This document shows positions 15,792 through 24,453 of a DNA stretch of 64,000 nt, piece after piece. How positions within the stretch are numbered: position 1 is the first letter of the stretch; each line of letters opens with the position of its first letter. The DNA comes from Desulfurivibrio alkaliphilus AHT 2. GTDB taxonomy: Bacteria > Desulfobacterota > Desulfobulbia > Desulfobulbales > Desulfurivibrionaceae. The notes below the pieces were generated by a model, which saw only the letters and a program-made list of their open reading frames with translations, ran no database searches and was not told where the DNA came from. The position numbers were made by a program, and so were the translations under genes. The stretch is taken from the NCBI RefSeq assembly GCF_000092205.1, contig NC_014216.1:1741742-1805741 (forward strand), read 5' to 3'.

Positions 15792-17800
15792 CCGAAGCCA
15801 ATCCTTTTGCCCTGATCACCGAATTTACCCCCGCCGGCGACCAACCGAGAGCCATCGAGCTTTTAAGCCGGGGGGTCAACCAGGGAGCGACCCACCAGGT
15901 GCTGCTGGGGGTTACCGGCTCGGGCAAGACCTTTACCATGGCCCAGGTGATCGCCGAAACCGGGCGCCCGGCGCTGATTCTGGCCCCCAACAAGACCCTG
16001 GCGGCCCAGCTCTACTCCGAGTTCAAAGAGCTTTTCCCCCATAACGCGGTGGAGTATTTTGTCAGCTATTACGACTATTACCAGCCGGAGGCCTATATTC
16101 CCCAGAGCGATACCTATATCGAGAAAGACTCGGCCATCAACGACACCATCGACAAGATGCGCCACGGCGCCACCCGGGCCCTGCTCACCCGCCGGGACGT
16201 GATCATCGTGGCCTCGGTCTCCTGTATTTACGGCCTGGGCTCGCCGGAGGAATACCTGAACATGCACCTGGCCCTCAAGGTCGGCGAGGATTACCCGCCG
16301 GTGGAAATCCAGCGCCGCCTGGTGCATATGCTTTACGAACGCAACGACTACTCCTTTCATCGCGGCACCTTCCGGGTCCGGGGCGATGTGATCGAGATCT
16401 TCCCGGTGCATGAAGAAGAACAGGCCCTGCGGGTGGAGCTGTTCGGCGACACCATCGAGGCTATCCGGGTGGTGGACCCCCTGCGCGGGGTGGTCCATGC
16501 CGAACAGGACGAAGCCACGGTCTTTCCCGGCAGCCACTTTGTCACCTCCCGGGAGCGCCAGCAGCAGGCCGTTAAGACCATTAAGGCCGAGCTGAAGGAG
16601 CGCCTGCGGGAGTTGGAAAGTGCCGGCCGCCTGCTGGAGGCCCAGCGCCTGGAACAGCGCACCAACTTCGACCTGGAAATGCTGGCCGAGTTGGGCTACT
16701 GCCACGGCATTGAAAACTACAGCCGCCATTTCACCGGCCGCCCGCCCGGCGCGCCCCCCCCCACCCTGCTGGACTATTTCCCCGATGACTACCTGCTGCT
16801 GGTGGATGAATCCCACGTCAGCATCCCCCAGGTGCGGGGAATGTACCGGGGAGATCGCTCCCGCAAGGAAACCCTGGTGGAGTACGGCTTTCGCCTCCCT
16901 TCCGCCCTGGACAACCGCCCGCTGATGTTCGACGAATTCGCCGCCCGGACCAACCAGGCCATCTACGTCTCCGCCACCCCCGGCGACTATGAGTTGGAGA
17001 TGGCCCAGGGACGGGTGGTGGAGCAGATCATCCGCCCCACCGGGTTGATGGACCCGGCCATCGAGGTACGCCCGGCCTCCGGCCAGGTGGACGACCTGTT
17101 GGCGGAAATCCGCCACCGGGCCGAGCGGAACGAGGCGGTCCTGGTGACCACGCTGACCAAGCGGATGGCCGAGGATCTGTGCGAATACTACGCCAATCTC
17201 GGGGTCCGGGTCCGCTATCTCCATGCCGACATCAAGACCCTGGAGCGGATGGAACTGCTCCGCGATCTACGCCGCCGCGAGTATGACGTGCTGGTGGGGA
17301 TCAACCTGCTGCGGGAGGGGCTGGACCTGCCGGAGGTCTCTCTGGTGGCGGTGCTGGACGCCGACAAGGAGGGGTTCCTGCGCAGCGAACGCTCCCTGAT
17401 CCAGACCTGCGGTCGGGCCGCCCGCAACGCCGATGGCCTGGTAATCCTCTACGGCGACCAGCTCAGCGAGGCCATGGCCCGCACCATCGCCGAAACCAAT
17501 CGGCGGCGGGCCATCCAGGCGGAGTACAACCGGGAGCACGGCATCACCCCCGCCACCATCCGCTCGCGGATCAAGGACATCATGGCCAGCATCTATGAAC
17601 AGGATTACGCCACCGTGGAGGTGCCGGAACAGGCTGTCGCCGAGGAGCAGCCGGTGTTCCGCAGCCGAGATGAGTTGCGCAAGGAGATCCGGCAATTGGA
17701 AAAGGCCATGCAGGAAGCGGCCAGGGAATTGGCCTTCGAGGATGCCGCCGAATTGCGGGATCGCATCAAGGTCCTGAAAGAGCAAGAACTTAACTGGTAG
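15788..17800 (+). CDS. uvrB: Excinuclease ABC subunit B
   Basis: Damage-verifying subunit of nucleotide excision repair, 670 residues. Walker [14 protein letters not shown], the beta-hairpin [18 protein letters not shown] that clamps the damaged strand, DESHVS (DEAD-like motif II), [24 protein letters not shown] and QTCGRAARN (motif VI) are all present. The C-terminal UVR motif ([20 protein letters not shown]) that contacts UvrC is also present. No uvrA or uvrC lies in the window. Confidence 0.98.
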   Translation: MTEANPFALITEFTPAGDQPRAIELLSRGVNQGATHQVLLGVTGSGKTFTMAQVIAETGRPALILAPNKTLAAQLYSEFKELFPHNAVEYFVSYYDYYQPEAYIPQSDTYIEKDSAINDTIDKMRHGATRALLTRRDVIIVASVSCIYGLGSPEEYLNMHLALKVGEDYPPVEIQRRLVHMLYERNDYSFHRGTFRVRGDVIEIFPVHEEEQALRVELFGDTIEAIRVVDPLRGVVHAEQDEATVFPGSHFVTSRERQQQAVKTIKAELKERLRELESAGRLLEAQRLEQRTNFDLEMLAELGYCHGIENYSRHFTGRPPGAPPPTLLDYFPDDYLLLVDESHVSIPQVRGMYRGDRSRKETLVEYGFRLPSALDNRPLMFDEFAARTNQAIYVSATPGDYELEMAQGRVVEQIIRPTGLMDPAIEVRPASGQVDDLLAEIRHRAERNEAVLVTTLTKRMAEDLCEYYANLGVRVRYLHADIKTLERMELLRDLRRREYDVLVGINLLREGLDLPEVSLVAVLDADKEGFLRSERSLIQTCGRAARNADGLVILYGDQLSEAMARTIAETNRRRAIQAEYNREHGITPATIRSRIKDIMASIYEQDYATVEVPEQAVAEEQPVFRSRDELRKEIRQLEKAMQEAARELAFEDAAELRDRIKVLKEQELNW

Positions 17801-17822
17801 ACGGAGTTACCCAAAAAACACC

Positions 17823-18509
17823 ATGGCCATCAAAAACCCCCATTTGCACGCCCTGTTCCGCCGCCTGGCACCGCCTCTTTATCACCTGGTCAGCCGGGGC
17901 CTGTTTGCCTCCTGCCGAGTGCGGACCCAGGGCCTGGAACATTTGCAACATTGCCTGGCGCGGCAGCCTTTTATTTCCGCCTGCTGGCATTATGCGGTGT
18001 TTTTTCATCTTTACCAGGTCAAGCGCCAGCAGTTGGCCCTGGACCCCAAGGCCCGCTGGGTGCTGATGGTCTCCGCCAGCGATGACGCCGAACTGCTCAG
18101 CGGCGCTTTGCGGCTGATGAACGCTGAACTGGTGCGCGGCTCCCGCAACCGGGGTGGGGTGGCGGCCCTGAAGAGCATGATCAGCCAGGTAAAACAGGGG
18201 GCCAACGCCGGCATCATCGCCGACGGCTCCCAGGGTCCGGCCCGCATCGCCCAGGCCGGGGCGGTGCTGCTGGCCTCACGCACCGGCGCCCCGATTCTGC
18301 CTTCGGCCTGGGCCGCCGACCGTTGCTGGCGACTGCGCTCCTGGGACCGCACCATGATCCCCAAGCCCGGCGCCCGGATCAGCTATCACTACGGCCCGCC
18401 CCTGGAGGTCCCGGCCAACATCAAGAGTGAAGAAACGGAAAAATACCGCCACGAATTGGAAGTTCGCCTTAACGCTCTCTACCTTGAGGCCATGGCCGCC
18501 TGCGGGTAA
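17823..18509 (+). CDS. DUF374 lysophospholipid acyltransferase-like protein
   Basis: 228-residue member of the DUF374 branch of LPLAT acyltransferases, thought to act on lipid A or lysophospholipids at the inner membrane. The HX4-type active-site region reads SACWHYAVFF. Downstream are VSASDDAELLSGAL, the conserved RGSRNRGGVAALK, IIADGSQGPARIAQAGAVLLA and GAPILPSAWAADRCWRL, all typical of the family. It starts 23 bp after uvrB. The substrate cannot be read from sequence. Confidence 0.88.
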   Translation: MAIKNPHLHALFRRLAPPLYHLVSRGLFASCRVRTQGLEHLQHCLARQPFISACWHYAVFFHLYQVKRQQLALDPKARWVLMVSASDDAELLSGALRLMNAELVRGSRNRGGVAALKSMISQVKQGANAGIIADGSQGPARIAQAGAVLLASRTGAPILPSAWAADRCWRLRSWDRTMIPKPGARISYHYGPPLEVPANIKSEETEKYRHELEVRLNALYLEAMAACG

Positions 18510-18613
18510 GCGATCACGGGGCACCCCACCTTGCGGCGATCAGCCCGGCTTGCGTACTGAGGTACGCGGCGCCGGTCTGCTTGCCGCAATCTGGGGCACC
18601 CCGTGACCGCTTA
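18507..18613. repeat. Palindromic intergenic repeat, copy C (diverged arms)
   Basis: A 107-bp palindrome starting at the TAA of the acyltransferase gene. The outer arms (TAAGCGATCACGGGGCACCCC against GGGGCACCCCGTGACCGCTTA read inward) differ from copies B and E yet still pair with each other. The inner GATCAGCCCGGCTTGCGTAC and GGTACGC...CTGCTTGCC match the family core. Confidence 0.8.
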
Positions 18614-18618
18614 CTCCT

Positions 18619-19077
18619 TTACCCATGTTCCATGCCCGGCAGGCGCACCAGCTCGAACCAGTACCGCTCCAACCCTTTCAGGGCGGCATTAAACTCTTCC
18701 ATCCCGGCAGGTTTGACGATATAGCCGGCGGCGCCGGCCTGGAAGCTGGCCTCGACATCTTGTGGGCTGTCCGAGGTGGTGAGAATCACCACCGGGATTG
18801 CCGCCAGGCCGGGGTCGGCCTTGAGTTCGGCCAGCAGTTCGCGGCCGTTCATCCGCGGCATGTTAAGGTCCAGCAGGATCAGGTGGGGGCGGGGGGCGGA
18901 GGCAAAACTCTCACCCTGGCGACGGAGGAAATCCAGGGCCACCAAACCATCTTTAACATGATGCAACCGGCAGGGCGCCTCGTTTTCTTCCAGCCCGAGT
19001 TGAACCAGGTGCGCATCCGCCGGCTCATCCTCCACCAGCAGGACATCAAAATATTTTGCACCGGCAAAATGTCTCAT
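18619..19077 (-). CDS. Stand-alone response regulator (Rcp1/CheY-like)
   Basis: 152 residues consisting of a single receiver domain. Acidic pocket VEDEP near residues 15-18, phosphoacceptor in HLILLDLNMPRMNG, the switch Thr in VVILTTSD and Lys in YIVKPAGMEEF are all present. The wide DFLRRQGESFASAPRPHLILLDL spacing is typical of Rcp1-type regulators that pair with phytochrome-like or hybrid kinases. No kinase is adjacent, so the partner is unknown. No output domain is present. Confidence 0.9.
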   Translation of the reverse strand: MRHFAGAKYFDVLLVEDEPADAHLVQLGLEENEAPCRLHHVKDGLVALDFLRRQGESFASAPRPHLILLDLNMPRMNGRELLAELKADPGLAAIPVVILTTSDSPQDVEASFQAGAAGYIVKPAGMEEFNAALKGLERYWFELVRLPGMEHG

Positions 19078-19307
19078 GGGGTCTTCAACCTCAACTGCTC
19101 GCCGCTTGGGTTCGGAGGTTCAACGCAACAGCGCCGGCGGCGTTGCCCACCGGCGGCGACATTGAATGTTCATCAGGCAGGATTGACAATATCTTATAAG
19201 CAGTTTTCCCACAACCCCGTTTTTACCATACCGGAAGGCATTAATTTATTATTATCTACCGACATGGAGCCAACCAAGCAGAGCACACGAGGAGAGCACA
19301 CGAGAAG

Positions 19308-20780
19308 ATGAGCAAGGCTGAAATCATCGATATTGAGCAGGCGGTCGATCGCCTGGAGCAGGAGGTTCCCAACTACCGGGTGCCGGTGGTCGATTTGATC
19401 GCCGTACAGAGCCAGGACCCATACAAGGTGCTGGTGGCAACCATTCTTTCGGCTCGCACCCGGGATGAAACCACCGCCGGGGCGGCAGCCCGGCTTTTCG
19501 CCCGGGCCCCGGACCTCGACACCCTGGCCCGGCTCAGCGAGGAAGAGCTGGCCAAACTAATCCGACCGGTGGGGTTTTTTCGTGCCAAGGCCGGTTATCT
19601 GGCCCGCCTGCCGGCGGCGCTGACGGCTAAATTCCGGGGTAAAATTCCCGCCACCGTGGAGGAACTGGTCCAGCTGCCGGGGGTGGGGCGCAAGACCGCC
19701 AACCTGGTGGTGGCGGTGGCCTTTGAACGGCCGGCGATCTGTGTTGACACCCATGTCCACCGGATCATGAACATCTGGGGTTACGTCAACACCACCACCC
19801 CCGAGGCCACGGAAAAGGCGTTGCGGGCCAAGCTGCCGCAACCTTACTGGCGCCGTATCAACTCTTTGCTGGTGGCCTTCGGCCAGGAAATCTGCCGCCC
19901 GGTGGGACCACACTGCGATCGCTGCCCGCTGGCCCAGCTCTGCCCCCGGCTGGGGGTCCGCCCCCGCAAGCCCCCGGCCCCGCGCCCCCCCATGTCCGCC
20001 GCCCCCGGCGGAACCTCCTTGCGGCTGGCCTCCTGGAACGTCAATGGGCTGCGGGCCATTGCCAAAAAAGGATTCGCCGAGCTGGCCGGAGAACTTGACG
20101 CCGACCTGCTGGCCATTCAGGAGATCAAGGCCCATCCGGACCAACTTCCCGCCGAGGCACGGGCGTTGCCGGGCTACCAGGCCTTCTGGCTGCCGGCCAA
20201 ACGCAAAGGATATTCCGGAGTAGCGATCTACAGCCGGCTGGAGCCGCTCAAGGTGCTTTACGGGATGGGACAGGAAGAGAAGTACGAGCAGGAAGGCCGG
20301 GTGCTTACCATGGAATTTGCCGACTTTTTTCTGGTCAACGCCTATCTGCCCAACGCCCAGCCGGAGTTGGCCCGCCTGCCCTTCAAGCTGGATTTCTGTC
20401 GCCATTTTCAGCAGTTTTGCGAGAACCTGGCGACCCAAAAAAACGTCGTGGTCTGCGGGGACTTAAATGTCGCCCACCGGGAAATCGACCTGGCCCGGCC
20501 CCAGGAGAACCAGCAGAGCCCCGGCTTTTCCCCGGCGGAAAGGGCCTGGCTGGACGGCTTCCTGGCCAACGGCTTCACCGACACCTTTCGCCTGTTCAAC
20601 CAGGAGGGAGGTAACTATACCTGGTGGAGTTATCGCGGCGGGGCCAGGCAGCGCAACGTGGGCTGGAGAATCGATTATTTCTGCATCGACAGCGCCGGTC
20701 GCCGGCGGGTGCGGGAGGCCGGCATCCGCCCGGAGATCATGGGCTCGGACCACTGCCCGGTAACCTTGACCCTGGGGTAA
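19308..20780 (+). CDS. Fused endonuclease III / exonuclease III (base-excision repair)
   Basis: One open frame of 490 residues joins two repair enzymes. Residues 1 to about 215 are an Nth-type glycosylase/AP lyase: helix-hairpin-helix LPGVGRKTANLVVAVA with the catalytic Lys, Asp in VDTHVHRI, and a C-x6-C-x2-C-x5-C iron-sulfur cluster (CRPVGPHCDRCPLAQLC). A Pro/Arg/Ala-rich linker (RPRKPPAPRPPMSAAPGG) follows. Residues about 233-490 are an ExoA/Xth-type AP endonuclease with ASWNVNGLRA, AIQEIKA, VVCGDLNVAHREIDLA, WRIDYFC and GSDHCPV. Both halves keep their active residues, so one chain could excise a base and process the abasic site. The start ATG follows GAGGAGAG-like sequence. Confidence 0.93.
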   Translation: MSKAEIIDIEQAVDRLEQEVPNYRVPVVDLIAVQSQDPYKVLVATILSARTRDETTAGAAARLFARAPDLDTLARLSEEELAKLIRPVGFFRAKAGYLARLPAALTAKFRGKIPATVEELVQLPGVGRKTANLVVAVAFERPAICVDTHVHRIMNIWGYVNTTTPEATEKALRAKLPQPYWRRINSLLVAFGQEICRPVGPHCDRCPLAQLCPRLGVRPRKPPAPRPPMSAAPGGTSLRLASWNVNGLRAIAKKGFAELAGELDADLLAIQEIKAHPDQLPAEARALPGYQAFWLPAKRKGYSGVAIYSRLEPLKVLYGMGQEEKYEQEGRVLTMEFADFFLVNAYLPNAQPELARLPFKLDFCRHFQQFCENLATQKNVVVCGDLNVAHREIDLARPQENQQSPGFSPAERAWLDGFLANGFTDTFRLFNQEGGNYTWWSYRGGARQRNVGWRIDYFCIDSAGRRRVREAGIRPEIMGSDHCPVTLTLG

Positions 20781-20804
20781 ACAATTGTTGCGGCGAAGCG
20801 CCAA

Positions 20805-21491
20805 CTAAAGGCGATCGTCGGCCGCTTTTGCCAGGGCCTCCCGTACCTCTTCACCCTCAAGCCAGCCCTGCAACGCCTCGGCCAACTGCTGCAGACCCCG
20901 GCGATGGGCGACCACCCCGCCAAAAGCGTCGGGGCTGGGCGCCTGCTGCCGGAAGGCAAACTTCCGCCGGCTTGCCGCCGTGCCGGCGGGGCTTATCAGT
21001 TCGGCCCTCACTTCCAGCAGGGTATGGCTGTCGGAGGCGGTCTGAAAGATTTGTACAAATTCATCCAGGGTCAACCGCAGCCGGCAGAGTTCCAGGCCGG
21101 CGGCCAGGGCTTGCGGTTCGGGCCATTCGGCGCCCTCCGGCCGGTCGCCCTCGGCGGTAAGTCGACCGTTGGCAAAGTAACGTTCCAGGCTGCGGGCGAT
21201 CATTTCCCCCGGCTCCGCCACCCAGCGACTCTCCCGGTACTCGCGCCGCCGCAACTCACCATCGTCCCGGTAGGCCAGGCGATACTGCATGGTCCGGCTC
21301 CGCAGCCAGGAAGGAACCAGTACCTCCACCCGGGGACCGGCCTGGCCGACCCGCACCGTGTTGGCAAGAGGCTCATCCTGGGGCAAGGGCAAGCGCAACT
21401 CGTAATAGGCCGGGGCCGGCGGCGGCTCCGCCACCAGACCGCAGCCGCTTATCCACAGCAGAACCACCAGCAGCGACAACCAGACACGCAT
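20805..21491 (-). CDS. ABC-transport auxiliary lipoprotein (PqiC/DUF330-like)
   Basis: 228 residues with a lipobox (VVLLWISGCG) after a short hydrophobic stretch. The mature protein shows YYELRLP, VEVLVPSWLRSRTMQYRL, WVAEPGEMIARSLERYF and a FVQIFQTASDSHTLLEVRAEL stretch, as in the ABC-type transport auxiliary lipoproteins linked to MCE operons. It is the last gene of the mla-like cluster, 41 bp after mlaD. It probably sits on the outer membrane or periplasmic side and helps move lipids handled by the MCE ring. Confidence 0.82.
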   Translation of the reverse strand: MRVWLSLLVVLLWISGCGLVAEPPPAPAYYELRLPLPQDEPLANTVRVGQAGPRVEVLVPSWLRSRTMQYRLAYRDDGELRRREYRESRWVAEPGEMIARSLERYFANGRLTAEGDRPEGAEWPEPQALAAGLELCRLRLTLDEFVQIFQTASDSHTLLEVRAELISPAGTAASRRKFAFRQQAPSPDAFGGVVAHRRGLQQLAEALQGWLEGEEVREALAKAADDRL

Positions 21492-21532
21492 CGATTCCTC
21501 CCTGAGCTTTCTTATATTGCCCCGGTAACCGT

Positions 21533-22486
21533 TCAGCGGGCGCTCTCACCCGGGCCCGGCTCCGGTTCCGCCCAACCCCGCAGCAGAAGCTCCGGGTTAA
21601 GCTCAAGCTCTTCAAGCAGATAGTTCAAACGCCGCGAGCCGGCACCGATATCCTCCAGCATCCGGTCGATTTTAGGTAGGGTTTCGGCCTGCAAACGCTG
21701 CCCGGCTTGCCCCAGTTCGCGGCCAAGTTCGGACGCCGCCGTCTCCAGCCGGGCGCTCATCCCGTCCAGGGAGACCAGCAGGGTCCGCAGATCATCCACC
21801 GCCGGCAGCGCCTCGCCCCCCAGTTGCTCCAAATTTTCCAGCACCGCCGCCAGCCGTTGCTGGTTGTCCGGCCCGAGCAGCTCCTGCATCGCCTCCAGGG
21901 TGGCCGGTAAACCCTCGAGGCCCTGGTCGATACTCTCACCGGCGGAGGTCAGTTGCACCACCATCTCATCAAACCGCACCTGGTTCTCGGCACTGAGAAA
22001 TTTCGCCAGATTATTGGACATCAGCTCAAGCCCCTGCATGGCCTCCAGGGCCGCCTCGGCGATCCTGGTAAGCATGCTGGGTTTCAACGGCAAACGGGGC
22101 GGGTACCCCGGCTCGGCCACCAGCGGCCGGGGGTCGGAACCATCATCCTCAAGCTGGACGTAGGCCACCCCGGTAACTCCCTGGGTGTCCAGAACCGCCA
22201 CGGTCCCCCGGGTGACCGGGAGTTGATCGTCAATCCTGATCGTCACCAGAATTTGGCGGGGATCCTCCGCATCGAGCCGGATATCGGTAACCTTGCCCGC
22301 CGCGATCCCCCTGAACCTTACATCGGCGCCCACGTTGAGGTTGCCGATATTGCCCTCGGTGACCAGAATGTATTCGCCCGCCAGCTCACGCTCACCGGCA
22401 AACCACCAGATGGCCAGCACCATCGCCGTGCCCAGCACCAAAACGAAAATTCCCGCCGCCAGGGCATAACTGCGGTTTTCCATCAC
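21533..22486 (-). CDS. mlaD: MCE-domain periplasmic lipid-transport protein (MlaD-like)
   Basis: 317 residues: one N-terminal membrane anchor (YALAAGIFVLVLGTAMVLAIWW) and one MCE domain around residues 38-120 (GNIGNLNVGADVRFRGIAAGKVTDIRL, TQGVTGVAYVQL). A long helical, coiled-coil-prone C-terminus ends with RLNYLLEELELNPELLLRGW. MCE proteins form hexameric rings that carry phospholipids between the membranes. The long helical tail is more like PqiB/YebT or mycobacterial Mce than the short E. coli MlaD. It is in the operon with the ATPase and permease. Confidence 0.92.
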   Translation of the reverse strand: MMENRSYALAAGIFVLVLGTAMVLAIWWFAGERELAGEYILVTEGNIGNLNVGADVRFRGIAAGKVTDIRLDAEDPRQILVTIRIDDQLPVTRGTVAVLDTQGVTGVAYVQLEDDGSDPRPLVAEPGYPPRLPLKPSMLTRIAEAALEAMQGLELMSNNLAKFLSAENQVRFDEMVVQLTSAGESIDQGLEGLPATLEAMQELLGPDNQQRLAAVLENLEQLGGEALPAVDDLRTLLVSLDGMSARLETAASELGRELGQAGQRLQAETLPKIDRMLEDIGAGSRRLNYLLEELELNPELLLRGWAEPEPGPGESAR

Positions 22487-22512
22487 GCTACTCTTTCAGT
22501 CACTTTGAGGTT

Positions 22513-22569
22513 GGTAATCGTGCTGCAGCACCGTATCTTCGTAATCGTTCAGCAGCACCGCATCTTCGG
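22513..22569. repeat. Palindromic repeat remnant, copy D (two tandem left arms)
   Basis: Two adjacent half-copies of the repeat arm: GGTAATCGTGCTGCAGCACC then GTATCTTCG, followed by CGTAATCGTTCAGCAGCACC then GCATCTTCGGT. Both match the left arm of copy B, with no right arm. It sits in the mlaF-mlaD gap. Confidence 0.65.
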
Positions 22570-22573
22570 TCCG

Positions 22574-23338
22574 TCACAAGGCCGTTGTCGTCGGCAGGCC
22601 AAAAAAACGCTCAACAAAGGGGTGCTGCAACTGCCTGGTTTCCTCCAGCGAGAGGGCGCTGATAATCCGCCGGTCGGCCAGCACCGCCACCCTGCCGGCC
22701 AGGGAACTCAAGGTGGCTACATCATGGGTAACCAGCACCACAGTGATCCCCAGCTGCCGCTGCAACCTCCTGATCAGCCGGACAAAGGCCACGCTACGAT
22801 CGGGATCCAGACCGGAGGTGGGCTCATCCAGCAGCAGCAGTTCCGGCTCCAGGGCCAGGGCCCGGGCCAGCGCCACCCTTTTCACCATCCCTCCGGACAG
22901 CTCCGCCGGCATCAACAGGGCATGTTCCGGTTCCAACTCCACCATGGCCAGCTTGTAAGCCACCAGATCCCGGACCTCCTCTTCCCGCACCACCCCCAGT
23001 TCACGCAAGGGGAAAGCAATATTATCCCCCACACTGAGGGCGGAAAACAAGGCCCCATGCTGAAAAAGCACCCCGAACCGCCGCCGCCGGGCCTGGCGGG
23101 CCAGGTAGTCCCCGGCCCACAGCGGCTCGCCGAACAGGAAAACCTCCCCGGCCGCCGGCCGGTTCAGGCCGATGATATGGCGCAGCAGGGTGGTTTTGCC
23201 GCTGCCCGAACCTCCCACCAGCGCCACAATCTCATCGGCCCGGATTTCCAGGTCCACCCCGTCCAGTACCAGGTTGGCTCCGAAACGGCAAACCACTCCC
23301 CGCAACTCCACCACTTTGCTCGCCGCTGTGCCCTTCAT
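22574..23338 (-). CDS. mlaF: ABC transporter ATP-binding protein (MlaF-like)
   Basis: 254-residue ATPase of the Mla/Ttg2 lipid transporter. Walker A GGSGSGKTTLLRHI, Q-loop region FGVLFQHGALFSALSVGDN, signature ELSGGMVKRVALARAL, Walker B LLLLDEPTSGLDP and the switch VLVTHDVATL are present. FQHGALFSALSV and the SGGMxKR signature are characteristic of MlaF. The start codon overlaps the mlaE stop by one base (TAATG), so translation is coupled. Confidence 0.96.
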   Translation of the reverse strand: MKGTAASKVVELRGVVCRFGANLVLDGVDLEIRADEIVALVGGSGSGKTTLLRHIIGLNRPAAGEVFLFGEPLWAGDYLARQARRRRFGVLFQHGALFSALSVGDNIAFPLRELGVVREEEVRDLVAYKLAMVELEPEHALLMPAELSGGMVKRVALARALALEPELLLLDEPTSGLDPDRSVAFVRLIRRLQRQLGITVVLVTHDVATLSSLAGRVAVLADRRIISALSLEETRQLQHPFVERFFGLPTTTAL

Positions 23339-24453
23339 TACAGGGGAACCCCGACGTTGCGCAGCATCACCGCAAACACCGCATCAACCAAAATCACCGT
23401 GGTGATGGCGGTAACCACCGAAGCCGTGGTGTGGGCCGCCAGGCTCTCGGTGTTGGGCCGGATACGCAGCCCGAAATGGCAGGCCACCAGCGCGATCAGC
23501 AGCCCGAACACGGCGCCTTTGCCAAGCCCGATGTAGAGGTTGGCAATGGGTACCACCTGCGGCAGTTTTTCCATGAAAAAGGCAAAACTGATTCCCAGTT
23601 GCATATTGGCCGACAACATGCCCCCCAGCAGGGCCACCGCCGAGGTCCACAGCACCAGCAACGGCATTACCAGGGTAAGGGCCAGCACCTTGGGCAACAC
23701 CAGGCGAATGGTGCGGGAAATCCCCATGGCCGCCAAGGCGTCGATCTCTTCGGTAACTCGCATGACGCCAAGTTGGGCGGTCATGGCCGAGCCGGAACGA
23801 CCGGCCACCAGGATCGCCACCAGCACCGGCCCCAGCTCACGTATAATCCCCAGGCCGAGGATGTCGATCAGATAGACCTCCACCCCAAAGGCCTCCAACT
23901 GCATGGCCGACAGGTAGGAGAGTACCACCCCGATGAGAAAGCCCACCAGCGCCGCCACCGGCATGGCCTTAACCCCAACCTTATACATGTTGGCGGAAAG
24001 CTCACGCAAAGGCCACTGGCGGGGATGGCGCACAAGGAAAAGCAGATCCAGCAGCAACTGCCCCAGCAGGGTAACCAGGTCGCGGGCATGGCCAAGGAAG
24101 GTGAACAGCATCGACCCCAGCAAAACCAGGGCCTCCAGCAGGGTAAAGCGGTGCGGCCGGGGCAGGGGCCTGCCGCTGTGGGCCGCCACCGCCGCAATCA
24201 CCCCCCGCAGTTCATCATTAATCTCCAGGTTTTTGGGCCAGCTTCGCCCCCAGTGCTGCCAGAGCAACATGGCGCCGAAGCTGTCCAGTCGCTCCACCTC
24301 GCGCAGGGACCATGATGCACCGGCCGGTGTCGCTTGCAATTGCGGCCGGATTGCCGCCAGATGACGGGCCAGTTCCCCCAGGGTCCAGCTACCCGCCAGT
24401 TGTCGGCCGTCACGGGCATCGATTTGCAGGCGGGGACGGGCCATGGGGGTCAA
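23338..24453 (-). CDS. mlaE: ABC transporter permease with N-terminal STAS-like domain (MlaE-like)
   Basis: Inner-membrane permease of the Mla-type system, 371 residues from TTG 24453 or 368 from ATG 24444. The first about 90 residues form a STAS/MlaB-like domain (VERLDSFGAMLLWQHWG), so the separate MlaB subunit of E. coli appears fused here. The remaining part has the MlaE family core: FIGVVLSYLSAMQLEAFG, ELGPVLVAILVAGRSGSAMTAQLGVMRVTEEIDAL and multiple membrane spans. The TTG overlaps the stop of the upstream kinase gene (TTGA), linking the two. Confidence 0.93.
   Translation of the reverse strand: MTPMARPRLQIDARDGRQLAGSWTLGELARHLAAIRPQLQATPAGASWSLREVERLDSFGAMLLWQHWGRSWPKNLEINDELRGVIAAVAAHSGRPLPRPHRFTLLEALVLLGSMLFTFLGHARDLVTLLGQLLLDLLFLVRHPRQWPLRELSANMYKVGVKAMPVAALVGFLIGVVLSYLSAMQLEAFGVEVYLIDILGLGIIRELGPVLVAILVAGRSGSAMTAQLGVMRVTEEIDALAAMGISRTIRLVLPKVLALTLVMPLLVLWTSAVALLGGMLSANMQLGISFAFFMEKLPQVVPIANLYIGLGKGAVFGLLIALVACHFGLRIRPNTESLAAHTTASVVTAITTVILVDAVFAVMLRNVGVPL

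Noticed and set aside
15863-17224. 453-residue frame antisense to uvrB
   Set aside because: High-GC shadow of a certain gene; no recognisable motifs.
21953-23536. 527-residue frame antisense to mlaD/mlaF/mlaE
   Set aside because: Covers parts of three real genes on the other strand, His/Gln/Pro-rich composition typical of antisense shadows.
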